From assembly GCA_019973155.2 (NCBI GenBank), contig BPQB01000005.1:620001-684000 (forward strand): 64,000 bases of DNA, in the 5' to 3' direction. The DNA is from Phanerochaete sordida. Lineage: Eukaryota; Basidiomycota; Agaricomycetes; Polyporales; Phanerochaetaceae. Both the position numbers and the translations under genes were made by a program. This document shows positions 10,305-21,300 of this stretch, piece by piece; position 1 is the first letter of the stretch; every line of letters begins with the position of its first letter. The notes beneath the pieces are model-generated. The model searched no databases and was not told the origin of the DNA. It worked only from the letters and a program-made list of their open reading frames with translations.

Positions 10305-12554
10305 ATGTCTGCAGACCAGCAGCTCGCCATCGCGAGAGCTCCCAGAGGCGAGTCGACCCACCTCAGCAGGACTGCCGCCAAAGTCGTCCCTCCATTCCTT
10401 CAGAAACTCTACGAGTGCGTCCCATTAGCCCTCTAGCACCCGCTGCGCTCAGCCCTCACGTCTCTAGGATCGTCAACGACCCAAAGAACGACGAGCTAAT
10501 TAGATGGTCAGACGCCGGCGACTCGTTCTATGGTCAGTGCCCCCCTGCACATCGCATGTTCCGGGTCGTCAACTAATCTTCTAGTTCTCAACCATGAGCG
10601 GTTCGCACGCGAGGTCTTGGGCCGATGGTTCAAACACCAGAAGTTCACCTCCTTCGTCCGGCAGCTGAACATGTACGGCTTCCACAAGATCCCGCACCTG
10701 CAACAGGGCGTGCTCAAGAGCGAGACGGACACTGAGCCGTGGCATTTCGAGCACCCCCACTTCCACCGCGGCCAGCCCGACCTCCTTTGTCTCATCCAGC
10801 GCAAGAAACAGCCCACGCACGGCGCCGAGGACATCGGCCTGGAAATGAATGACCCTGTGGGCGGCGGCATGGGGAACCTCACCGCTGGACAGGTTCTGGA
10901 TATCAACTCTATTATGAACGGTATCGCTGCCATCAAGCGCCACCAGCAGGCCATCTCCGCCGACCTCAACGAGCTCAAGTCCTCGAACCAGCATCTGTGG
11001 CAGGAGGCGCTTGCTGCGCGGGAGCGACACAAGAAACACCAGGATACGATCAACCGCATCCTGAAGTTCCTTGCCGGCGTGTTTGGGAGCGGCGCAGACG
11101 CGGTCAAGCACGACGTTTCCCACAACCCCTCCCATGGCATCCCGCGCAAGCGTCAACGCCTCATGATAGGTGACGGCGGTATGTCGGAAAAGCGGAAATC
11201 CGCCCTTGTCGAGGAGATTGATGAAGACGACGACATGCAGAGTGTGAGGTCAGATGGCGCCCGCTCAGGTGAGGTCATGAGGCAAAGTCAGCTGTGCGTC
11301 GTGCTAACATGTCGCGTTATCTTGCTAGCCCCTTTATACGCAACCATAGACACCCCTACGCCTTCTGATACCGTACAGTCCCCCCGCTCGCCGATGACCC
11401 CGTCCATCGCACCGAATGACGCATTCGGCCCGACTGTCACGGATATCACGTCCATGCGCCCATCGCCTGGGCCAGCTGTGCGTCCTACAGAGACCATCTC
11501 GCGGTCCTCGTCTGACCCATCTGTCCGAAAGACCCCTCAACCGTCCAGTCCATCTCTCCATCATGCCCAATATGCCCGAAACGATCGGGAGCTTACGCCT
11601 ACGCAGCAAAACGCCGCGGCGCTGATGCACGTCGCCAACGCTGCGGGCCAGGGCAACCTGCCGAACGGCGAATGGTCACAGTCGCTTCAGAACATCGTCA
11701 ACTCTCCTGGACAGTTGTCGAGACTCATGCACGCGCTCGCGTCGCACCAGAACCAGCCGGTGCCCTCTATGGTCCCCTCGGATGTCGACCACCAGACGCT
11801 CGATCCGAGGGCAACCTCGTACCAGATGACGGCTTACGATCCCAACGCCTACGATTTCTCCCGTCTCCGAACCGACCTTCCTCCTCCTGCCTCTGTGAAT
11901 AACAATAACCATCGCGCTCAATCCGCCGCTCTTGCCCCGTCGTTGCTGGGTTCCCTCTCCCAAAAGGACGATGACGGACCGCCTCTCGAGCCACTCATGG
12001 AGAACGCGAATCGTCTGCAAAAGAGCTATCGTGACGCCAACGAAATTGAAGCAGACGTCGACGCTTTACAATACAGCCTGAACTCGCTTATTAATGGCCT
12101 CGGCCTCGACCCATCCTCGCTCAGCGCCGCGCGCACACCGGATCCAGGCGCAGGCCCCCTGGGCCCACCCGCCGACAGCCTCGCGCCGCCGCCGACGGAG
12201 GGCCTGCACCACGATCCTGCGAACGACTTCGACTTTGACGCGTTCCTGAACGAGCTCTCGTCGCGGAACGGCGTCGACGGCGGCTTCCCGGACGTGACGG
12301 AGCACTACGACCCGAGCACGCCGCTCGACGGCACGACGGTCGGCGACGCGTCGACGGACCAGCTCACCGCGTTCCTCGACGACGTCGCGCACCCCGACGC
12401 CGGCGCGCTCGACTTCGGCAAGCCCGCCACCGTGCGCCCCGGCGTCGGCATGAAGCGCAAGTCGGACGTCGCGGAGCTGCCGCCGCCGCTCGTGGGCCAC
12501 GACACCGCGCCCCTGTCCGGGGCGTCGGCACCGAAGGTGAAGCGCAAACGATGA
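10305..12554 (+). CDS. hsf1: heat-shock transcription factor (HSF-type DNA-binding domain)
   Basis: Sequence-specific activator binding nGAAn repeats in heat-shock promoters, acting as a trimer in the nucleus. Exon 1 encodes VVPPFLQKLYE. Introns at 10415-10467 and 10533-10584 split the DNA-binding domain exactly at IVNDPKNDELIRW and FYVLNHERF. The recognition helix region follows: RWFKHQKFTSFVRQLNMYGF. Next come PWHFEHPHFHRGQPDLLCLI and a leucine-zipper oligomerisation region (about residues 165-240), with Ser/Pro-rich and acidic C-terminal regions suited to activation. With a third intron at 11269-11328 the CDS is 2085 nt, 694 residues. The start ATG lies 11 codons before SRTAAKVVPPF and is the first in frame. 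A terminal KVKRKR could serve as nuclear localisation signal. Confidence 0.93.
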
Positions 12555-13006
12555 GCGGCGGTGCGCGCCGCGCAACGCGGCCTACGACCGCCCACGCTCC
12601 ACGCTCCCGCACCTCGACGCGTAATGCTGCTGGATATAGATTTGTAATTGTACGAATATATAGTAGTGTATTCCTACGCCTGACGCAGCCGGGCCCTCTT
12701 GCCTCGCTCACGCCAGCCGACCCCTCCGCCAAGACAGTTTATCGACAAATAGTGGTATATAGTTGTGGTGACTTCCATTAGCGTAGCGACAGTCCATACA
12801 CGAGCGCTGTCCCGTATAAATATGTAGGTAGCACAGCATAATTCCACATCAATCGAACAGTAGTGCGCGAGAGGAACGAAACGAGCGTGAAGAGCAAGAG
12901 TAGATTAAGCAAGGGAAAGATAGGTATAGCGGGCGTGGATGGACGGTGTCGCGCGGCGGTGTCAGAAATCAAGAAAAATCAACGAGAGACAAGAGGTGGC
13001 AGGAGA
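12555..13006. other. convergent 3' region between HSF and the arrestin gene
   Basis: About 450 bp between two facing stop codons. It is locally AT-rich, with ATATATAGTAG and TATAAATATG runs as expected of 3' untranslated and cleavage regions. No gene seen. Confidence 0.5.
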
Positions 13007-16000
13007 CTACAGGTCGCCCATGCCGACCTTCGGCGGCAGCGGTGGCGGCGGCGGGACAACAAGCGGGACGGCGTGCGCCTCGAACGCGGCGTCGAACGGC
13101 GTGAACGGCCGCAGCTCGAGGTTCGTGTCGATGCGCGGCGCGAGGCCCGCCTCGTGCTGGCGGTCGATGCTCTGGATCTGGCTCGCGAGCGCGTGGTCCT
13201 CCTGCAGCGTCTCCTCCATGTACGCGCGCGGCGGCTTCGGGAGCAGCGGCGGCGGCGGCGGCACCGCGCTGTAGTGGCTGCCCGAGCTCACGCTCGCGTG
13301 CCGCTCGACATCGCCGCCGTTCGTGTACCCGTTCGTGTACCCGTTGCTGTGCCCGTTGCTGTACCCGTTCGTGCCGTTCACGGGCGAGAACGGCGAGTGC
13401 AGCGGCGCGGGCGTCTGTGGCGAGTACGGCGAGTGCATCGGCGGTGGCGAGTGCGGCGGGGGCGGCGAGTGTATTGGCGGCGGGGAGTACGGAGCGGGCG
13501 GCGAGTACCCGGGCGTCGCGCCCTGCTCCTCGGCCTCGTACAGCGCGCGGAGCCGCGCCTTCTCCTCTGCCGCAGTCAGGGGACGCGACCCGCTGGGACC
13601 TGGCGGCGGCGTCGGCTGCGCGCGGGGCGTGGGCAGGCTGCGTCCCATCGAGGACGGCACGCGCGGCGGGGCAGCAGGCGGAGGCGGCGGCGACGCGAGC
13701 GCAGCGGCATCCTGCGCCTCGTACCGTCGGCGAAGCATCTCCTTCTCGCTGAGCGCGCTCCCGTGTCCATTCCCGTTCGTGTATGGTGCGGGCGATGTCG
13801 GTGGCATGTACGCGGGCGCGTCCATTGGCGGTGGCGGCGGCGACGCGGTCTGCTGCTGTGCGAGGGCGGCAGCGTCCTGCGCCTCGTACATCCGTCGGAG
13901 CTTCTCCTTCTCAGTCAGGTACGACGGCTGCTGCGAGCTGCCGCCTGCATTCGGTGGCGGGCTCGCTATGCGCGCAGAGGTTGGATAGAGCGCGTCATAC
14001 GGGATCGGCGACGACGTGTTCTGAGGCGGTTTTGGGGGCGATGCAGGGACTGGCGGAGACATGGGTGGAGGTGGAGACGCAGGTGTAGCCTGGGCAGGCG
14101 GCGGCGACGTCGCGCCAAACGTCGCGCTCTGGTTGCGCTGCACCGCGGCCGTCGCCTCCTGGTACCGACGCAGCGCTGCCTTCTCCTCTTCCGCAGAGGG
14201 GAACGACTTCTTCGTTGGTGCAGCGGCTGCAGCGTTCCCGGTGCTGCGATTCATCGAGCTGAGCGCCTGGGAGTAGAGCTCGGCGCCAGCTGACGATCCG
14301 CCGCGGGCGTGCGGGCCCGAGGACGTATTTGCGGGGGCGCCGTTCGGCTCGTCGTCGCTGCCCTGCGTCTTGCGCACGGCCTCCTTCGCCTGGTTGAACA
14401 ACCGTGCCTTTTCCTCCTCGGCGCTGAGCCAGCCAGAGCGCGGTTTCGATGACGTGCCCTCGTTCGCGAGTATGGGCGTCGCGTCGCGGAGGGGCGTGGG
14501 TGTGGGGGAATGCACCTACACACAAGGAACGCCGAACTAAGCATCATACATGTCACAAGAACAAGGGCCCACGCACCTCGATTGGCGGACTTTGGCGGGC
14601 CGCGGCACCCTGCACCTGCTCCACCTGTGCTTTGGCATGCTCGTACAGCATGCGCTTCTCTTCCTCCGCGGTCATCAGCCCGCGTCCAGGGCGCGAACCG
14701 AGGCTGGTGTTGCGGCGGTGGCGCTCGGCGGCAGCCTGCAGGTTCGCGTTCCGCACCTCCTCAGGCATGTCCTCATGATAGTTGGTCACCGTGAGCCGGT
14801 GCGTCTGCGGCGCAACCCCACGCCCGCTCGAGCGTGGGCGCGCGGTAGCGCCCGCCCCTGCTGCTGCGAGCGGCCCACCGATAGTCTGCAGACCCTGGTC
14901 GATGCTCGCGCCGCGCGTGCGCCCGAACTCGTCAACGTTACGGTTGTATGCGCCTGGCGCCGTGTTGTAGTTGCTGGTCGGCTTGTTGTCAGTCGCTTCT
15001 GAGGATGTGTCGGTGACGACCGTCGGCGCAGGGTTCATGTAGGGATGTACACCTGGTGTGCGCGGCATGCCCGGAGACACCGGCATCTTGGAGGGGGTGC
15101 CGTTGGCGATGCCTGGTTGGGCCATGTGGGGGGTATGTGAAGACACATTCGGTGCAAGACCAATCCGTCTAAGGTACCGTTAACAAAGAGACGGGTAGTG
15201 GTCGAGTTAGAGTCTCACCTAACAGCCTCTACTGATACAGATCTTGGCCAGTTGGAGATGATAATAGGCAGGTCCATGACAAGCGGTTTCCCTGTTGCCA
15301 GTAGCGCTTTAACTGTGAGCACGTATGTAATGTCAATATGCCGCGCCGCGTTCAACGTCGTGCTGGTGTGGTGCGACGGCACCGTAATCGCGAGCTCAGC
15401 CTTGTGCTGCATCCCAGTGTACAGTGTCTGGTTGACGGGCACTTTCTGCTCGCTAACGTTGCCGGTCTTGACCTGCGGTGCGGCCTTCTTTCCGACGGTG
15501 TTGGGTCCGGCGCGGAAGACGGTGGTCTCGCGGAGGGAGAACTCGAAGCCACGCAGGACGATCGTCTGTGCGCTTTCGCTCTTGACGAGGGCCATCACCG
15601 CGATGCGGTCGCCGGGGCCATAGCAAGTGTTGGTGCGTTCAACAAAGAGAGTGACGCCGTCGCCAAGGATGTTGCGCGTCTCGGGCTGCGCGTACACGGG
15701 CCATGTCGAGTGCAACTCGTGCTTGTCAATGATTATCGGTGCGGACGTCGAGACAATGACGTGCTTGTCGCGGCGCAGAAAGCCTCTGCTCAACGTTAGT
15801 ATGCCGGACGTGCATGAAAGGGGAACGACTCGCTTCTTGCCCTTGATGCACAGTGTTGCAATGAGCTCGTACTTGATACCGGCTGGAGAACTCTATCAGC
15901 GCGTGGACGTAGGTTCAATTCGGGGGCTTGACGCACCGCCCTTCTCCAGCGCAATGCTCGGAGGGATGGACTCCGGGATGCGAATGGAGAACGGGAAATC

Positions 16001-16507
16001 TTGCTGGGTAAAGTTCCGTCGTCAGCGGACGCTGCAGCCCTGCGAGGGCACGGGGACGCACCGTGGTCAGTTGCGCGTATTCCTCTCCCGATTGCCACAG
16101 GTTGACGGGGCTCTGGCCGACAAAGTCGAAGAATGTGTTTGCGAGGCCGCCGCCAGGGAGTGTCTCGACCTTCCTGAGCTCGATGCGGACCCACTTGGCC
16201 TTGACGCCGCCAGGGCCTACGCGGACCTCGATAGCCTACGGGCGTGGTGAGCGGCTGCGGATAAGGGAACGGCGGGGGTGCAGCGTACGCCTTTGCATGC
16301 GGCTTGAGGCCTGTCAGCGCCGGGAGGGATGCCGGGGTAACCTGCGGGCGGGTCATCAGCATGGATCGGCCGCGGGAGGGTGCCCGCGACGGCGCACCCT
16401 GTACAAAGTCGACATTAGGTGGTGGTCGTAATGTTCTGGGACGTGGGGGTCAGCGAGGACGCGCGGGAGGACGTTGGAGGGGCCGCGCACAGTTTCGCCT
16501 GAGACAT
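13007..16507 (-). CDS. arrestin-like protein with repeat-containing proline-rich C-tail
   Basis: Arrestin-fold adaptors in fungi usually link membrane receptors or transporters to ubiquitin ligases and endocytosis. Exon 1 encodes MSQAKL, joined to TLRPPPNVDFVQG. The arrestin N-domain includes AIEVRVGPGGVKAKWVRIEL, DFPFSIRIPESIPPSIALEK and GIKYELIATLCIKGKK. The C-domain includes the VSTSAPIIIDKHELHSTW strand, TLFVERTNTCYGPGD and LRGFEFSLRETTVFRAG. After an intron ending in CCTTAG near 15170 the remaining roughly 700 residues are Pro/Ser-rich, with six copies of a charged helix (see the repeat entry) and a SPPPxHSPPP-type tract. One upstream intron has a GC donor. I found no exact PPxY motif, so recruitment of a NEDD4-type ligase is not shown by sequence. 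Start chosen at ATG 16507 because it leads directly into the conserved RPPPNVDFVQG segment. Confidence 0.82.
13525..14690 (-). repeat. six-copy charged helical motif in the arrestin tail
   Basis: Protein-level repeat, not an exact DNA repeat. The copies read, in protein order: MTAEEEKRMLYEHAKAQV, LSAEEEKARLFNQAKEAV, PSAEEEKAALRRYQEATAAV, LTEKEKLRRMYEAQDAAAL, LSEKEMLRRRYEAQDAAAL and LTAAEEKARLRALYEAEE. The consensus is about 18 residues, [LS][ST]xEEKxxLRxxYEAxxAA, predicted helical, separated by 25-70 residues of Pro/Ser/Gly linker. Confidence 0.8.
16236..16290 (-). other. non-canonical GC-AG intron in the arrestin gene
   Basis: To join LTGLKPHAK to AIEVRVGPGG in frame, the intron must start AAAG|GCGTAC and end CCCGTAG|GCT. 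It is 55 bp and phase 0. The neighbouring GTACGC donor one base on puts the arrestin domain out of frame. An unspliced read-through also shifts frame. Confidence 0.65.
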
Positions 16508-18362
16508 GGCGGGGTATCGAGCGTGTTACGGGCAGCGGCGAACACGGCTGGTGGCTGTCGGGGGCATCATCGCGCAGGCGGCTGCTGGGCGTTATTTGAG
16601 GCACCGTCCACAGGCGCCTCGCCGTGTGCTCGGCAGCGCTCCCGCCATCCAAGGGCCATCACCAACACCGCCACAGCCCCCAAGCATGCCGTCCTCCAGC
16701 CCCGGCTGCACGTCTAACAGCGATGGCTGCCCACGCCGACCACCGCGACACCGCCGTGCTAGCAACGCCCGCCTCCTTCTGCCCCACGACCGACGCTGCG
16801 TTTCAGCCCACACGCGCCACACGCCCTCCACGTGCATCCAATGAAAGCGTAGCCGGTGGATGGCGTCTCACCTCGGCCCATCACGACCTCTCGCGGCGCC
16901 GCGGCGGAAGTAAGGATCTGCAGCGGCGGCGCCATGTTTGAGTAGGACATCGCGCCATGGCTCCTGCAGAAGAAAGATGGCGAGTACGTCGAGAACGTTG
17001 ACACAGCGCGTCATCTCCCAGTGACTCGTCCGTAGGCTAGTGCCCTTCGCTGAGATACTCGTGCGGGGTGTATCTGCCATACATGCTTGATGACGTCGTA
17101 TATCTGGTGAGTATACGCTGATACAGCTGAGTATATGCGCACCTACAACAATTTACTTGAAGACGACAGCGTGCCACCAGCAGTGGCAGCATCGGCTGGC
17201 TGCGTGAGGTCTGGGTTGAGCCGGATGGCTGGCAGCTTCGGCAGTATGGCTCCATTTACGCTGATTGCAAGGTTTCGAGCTGCTCTCTGACTGTAACTGA
17301 AAGTGGCGGAGGTGGCGCCTCAGTATTCATGGGCGGTCACCTCAGCGTGGCGGAGTGCTGGATATTGCGCAGGAGATGAAAGGGTGTGCGTGAAGCCGTG
17401 ATACACATGTCTGTAGTCAGGAAGAAATGTGCGTCTTCCCGAGAATAATGTGTTATTATTCTCAATCTTTTCTTCCTTTACAAGCACGGGCCCGAACGAG
17501 ATAAGTTACAGAGAAGCTCGGCAATCCACGACAGCAGATCCAGACGTGTCAGTTTATCCAGAATCCAGAAAGGACATTTCATGCTGAGCACTTGGTTCAC
17601 TCTCGTTTTATTTCTGCGGTGAAGCGTGCCCAGCGGTGCAGCCACCATGGTTCAAACGTTCGTGCTCGGCCGTCGTCTGACGTCGCATCGTTCCGCTGAC
17701 TTTGTGGTCCGGCGAACGCGCACGGTTGGTAACGTAGCTCAAAGTTCTGTCCACTGCGTTTCACAGCCATCGCAAGGGTCGATGCGATAACGCTAGTAGC
17801 GCACGCACGGAGCGGCATTCGGAAACTTACGTTCCAACCAGCGAGACCCACCGGGAAGTTACACAGGAACAGGAAGTAAAGCTCTGAAAAGCCGCGGGAG
17901 ATCATCACGTTCTGCGTTGCCGTTGGTAAAGTATCGCTCTGCGCCACATTATGATGACTCTCTGACAGATGCTTACGTCGCTTTTTACCCGATTCTGCAG
18001 TCGGCAGAACGGCGCCGTACGTGGCGGCACATCTGCGCACACGCAGGCTGATTCTGATCTGCAACAAGGCTTCTGGTCATCTACACGACGATACGATGCC
18101 GAAAATGTGACCACAGTTGATGAGCAGTCTTCCCAACCAGGCCCCACGCAAGACGCCAAAAGCCTATACAATGGTGAAGCCCCAATCGCTCGTGCACGGT
18201 AGCTGAGAGACGCGTGCTCCAGGCAACTCCTGCTGGGGATACTTGGAAGAGAAAACAAGATGGACTTTAAACAAGGCCGTAAATAGGGACAGATGCCTCT
18301 CTCTTCCGTGCTAACCACCCGACGCTGCCATAAATACCTCCATAAACTAACGCTTGAATCTC
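16508..18362. other. gene-poor 1.85-kb interval
   Basis: Holds the arrestin promoter side and the 3' flank of DNMT1. Open frames here (for example minus 17597-18067, 17905-18498 and 17037-17255) overlap one another, match no family I know and cannot be linked by convincing splice sites. I see no terminal inverted repeats or transposase motifs. It could hold a decayed element, but nothing supports one directly. Confidence 0.45.
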
Positions 18363-21300
18363 TTAGTCGACCTCCATTGGTTCGCCCGCCGCGTCCTCTT
18401 CGCGCCACGTCTTGAGCAGCGCCTTGCCTAGCTCTTTGCCGAGGGCGCGCGCGAGGGGCACCGGCACCGCGTTCCCAATCTGACGCAGTTGCTATCAAGC
18501 GTCATGTCAGAAGTCGTGCCGCTCTCGATAAATAGGGCAACTCACATCCTCAGCAACCTTTGCCGGTATAGACTCAGAGTACACGGACAGAAACTGGTGC
18601 GAGTCGCGGAAACCCTGGGCACGCGCGCACTCGCGGACGGTGAGCACCCGCTTTTGCTGGAGAGAGGGTGAGCTGCGGCTGACATTGGCACAGATCGACA
18701 GAGGACATACCGTAGGATGCAAGACGACTGCGTTCATGCTGTGCGGCTTGACCGCCGTCAGCACTGTCGAGAACTGGCCTTCGCCGTCGATGCGCTTATA
18801 GTGGCCTGTGGATCGCAGGCATGGTCAGCGGTGTCGACAGCACGCAGCAGACTCATCCTCACGCTCGTACTCCTTCCGCGACTTCCCGTTCGGCTGCAGC
18901 TTGCGTGCGTCGCGCAGCTCCGGCGGCAGGTCCTGGTGATTTGCTCCGGGGCGAAGCGGCACGTTCAGCACCCTGCACACCTCGATCAGCGCCCCGCCAA
19001 GCCATAACAACCTACGTCCACGACGTACCGCTCGACGATCTTCGCCGTGAACTTCTGCGTGTAGTGGTATTCCACCTTCGCATCGTCCTCGAGGCCGTCG
19101 CGAGCCATGTGCTGATAGCGATTGCGTGGTGCGATGCGATATGTGGTGCCCGTGCCGTCGTATCCTGCGACCGGATGGCCGCCCACCTCGCGGGTCAGCA
19201 CCGCGTTGAAGCGTGCCATGTCCTCTGCGCGTGGCTCGTCCATGTCCGCGCCCACCATGTCCGCGGTATATTTCCACTCGAATCGTCTCTGTACGCTCGA
19301 TCAGAGATTGCACTGCATGCCTAGATATAGGCGGACGGCAGTGCGCACCAAGTCGCTGATCGCGTCTTCGACGGTGACACCGCGAAGCGGCGCGTACTGC
19401 TCGTACTCGCCGCCATGTGCGCTCTCATGAGGCGTCACGCGCACGGGGCGGCAGAGCTCCTCGCCCGTCGGCAGCTTGAAGTTGTGGGCGCCCCGCGCGT
19501 AGTGGTGTGTCGGCCAGGGAAAGTTGGGCAGCGGCACGTCTCGCCGCGCGGCCCAGAAGAACACGCGCTCGCGCGCCTGCGGTGCGCCGTACTGCGCCGC
19601 TTGCAGGACCTTGCAGTGGACCTGGTAGCTGCAGAGGGGTGAGCGTGGTGGATAAGGGCGGATGAAGGGGTGGCGCACCCAAGGGACACGAGCGTGCGGA
19701 AGATGAACTTCACGACGCCCATGGCGATGCCGCCGACCATCATCTGGCCCCGCTGCTCCGCCTTCAAAGGCAAAATGAGCAGGCCAGTGACGTTCTCTAG
19801 TAAGAAGTACTTCGGCCGGTAAAACTCCACGTAAGAGAGCATATTGCAGACAAGAGTCGTTCTGGAAGCAGCGTCAGTAGAGTGTCATGAGTAGACAGAC
19901 TAATGCTCCTTTACCTTATGTCGTCGATTTTCTGCATGTCATGCACAAATGTGAGCATCTGGCCCTACATGCGATTGGAGCAACTGACCTTAAGTCGGTT
20001 GGCCCCAGAAAAGCTCTGGCACGGCGGACCTCCGCATATGAAGTCTACGTCACCAGGCTTCGGCATCGGCGGCAGCGGCTTCTTGTCGTTCGGGTTTCTA
20101 CTCGGTAGTGGCTTCGGCGGCGGTAGCAGCTTCTTGTCGTTAGAGTTTCTGCTCGACAGTGATTTCGGCTTGAGGGCCCGGTGCGATTCGATCGTGTGTT
20201 GCAGCAGGACGTTCGAATCCTGGGTATAGACTGTGCAACCCGGATTGTTTTTCCTGCGAGCAAGCGACGACAAAGGTGAGCGAGGCAAAACGGTCGTAGC
20301 CTAGAGGAACGCACTTGAACGACAGCGCTGCGCTGGGTAACGACTCGACCGCCCACTTGGTCTCGACAAACCCGGACTCGTGCAGGCCCGCCGCAAGGCC
20401 ACCTGCTCCAGCGAAGAGCTCGAGCGTGCGGAGCGGGCCGTTTCGGTCCAGCAGCTCACGATCCTCTTTCAGTTTCTTCATGTGCTCGTCGAAGCATGGC
20501 TTGCAGCGCTTGAGCTCGCGTGGTAGCAAATGCTGCAGCTCTGAGAGCCTGGAGCGGGAGCTCGGACCGCGGAGATGGACGAGGTAATGGTCGTCGTGCC
20601 ACACCCAGTCGTCCGGTGTTGTATTGCCCAGAGACGACGGGTGCGCGGCGAACGCTTTACCTTCGAGGCACGAGACGCCGACCGACCGTTCTTCGTTGGT
20701 GAGAAAGAGCCGACGCTATGCCTGAGCTGAGCACACGAAGAAGCACTACGACGTGGATCAACATACCTCGTCCATCTCAGCGTCCTCCCTCTGAGACCCT
20801 AGCGAGGTGTTGACAGCGCTATCATAACGCGCTAGCAGCCTTACACGGACTTGGTGTTCGCCTTTGCCTGGTGTGAGCACAATTTCTATGATCTGGCCTA
20901 TTGTATAGAGCGCCCGAGGGTCTGCGTTCACTGGGCGCAGGTAGACGAAGTCATGGACATGATACCTAACATCGTGTCGTGTGATCTGGGTCTTCTCCAC
21001 GTTGCCGGAGGCCCGGCGTGCACGCAGTTCTGTCAGCCCGCAACTGAGACAGTTGCTGCCATTGGACGCTTGAAGCGCGGCGGACATGTCACCGGCACTC
21101 AGCTGACGGAATGCGACAGCAGTTTGCTCCCATAACATCCTATGAATGCAACATAAGCTTTGGCGAGGAAGAGAAGCAAGCGCGGAGTATACCCAGAGAA
21201 GAACTGCCTTGGGCAAGAACCGGCAGACTCTGGCGGGTCGTCTTCTCGTAGGTCGAGTTCATGAATATCCAGCTTTTGGAAGATACAGCCAAGGGGCTGA

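Noticed and set aside
12863..14293. Long plus-strand open frame of 476 codons
   Set aside because: It is the antisense shadow of the arrestin tail exon. Its product is almost only Arg, Gly, Ala and Leu, as expected when a Pro/Ser-rich GC-rich exon is read backwards.
20200..20230. GTTCGAATCCTGGG resembling a tRNA B box
   Set aside because: It falls in a DNMT1 exon. No A box at the right distance and no cloverleaf can be drawn.
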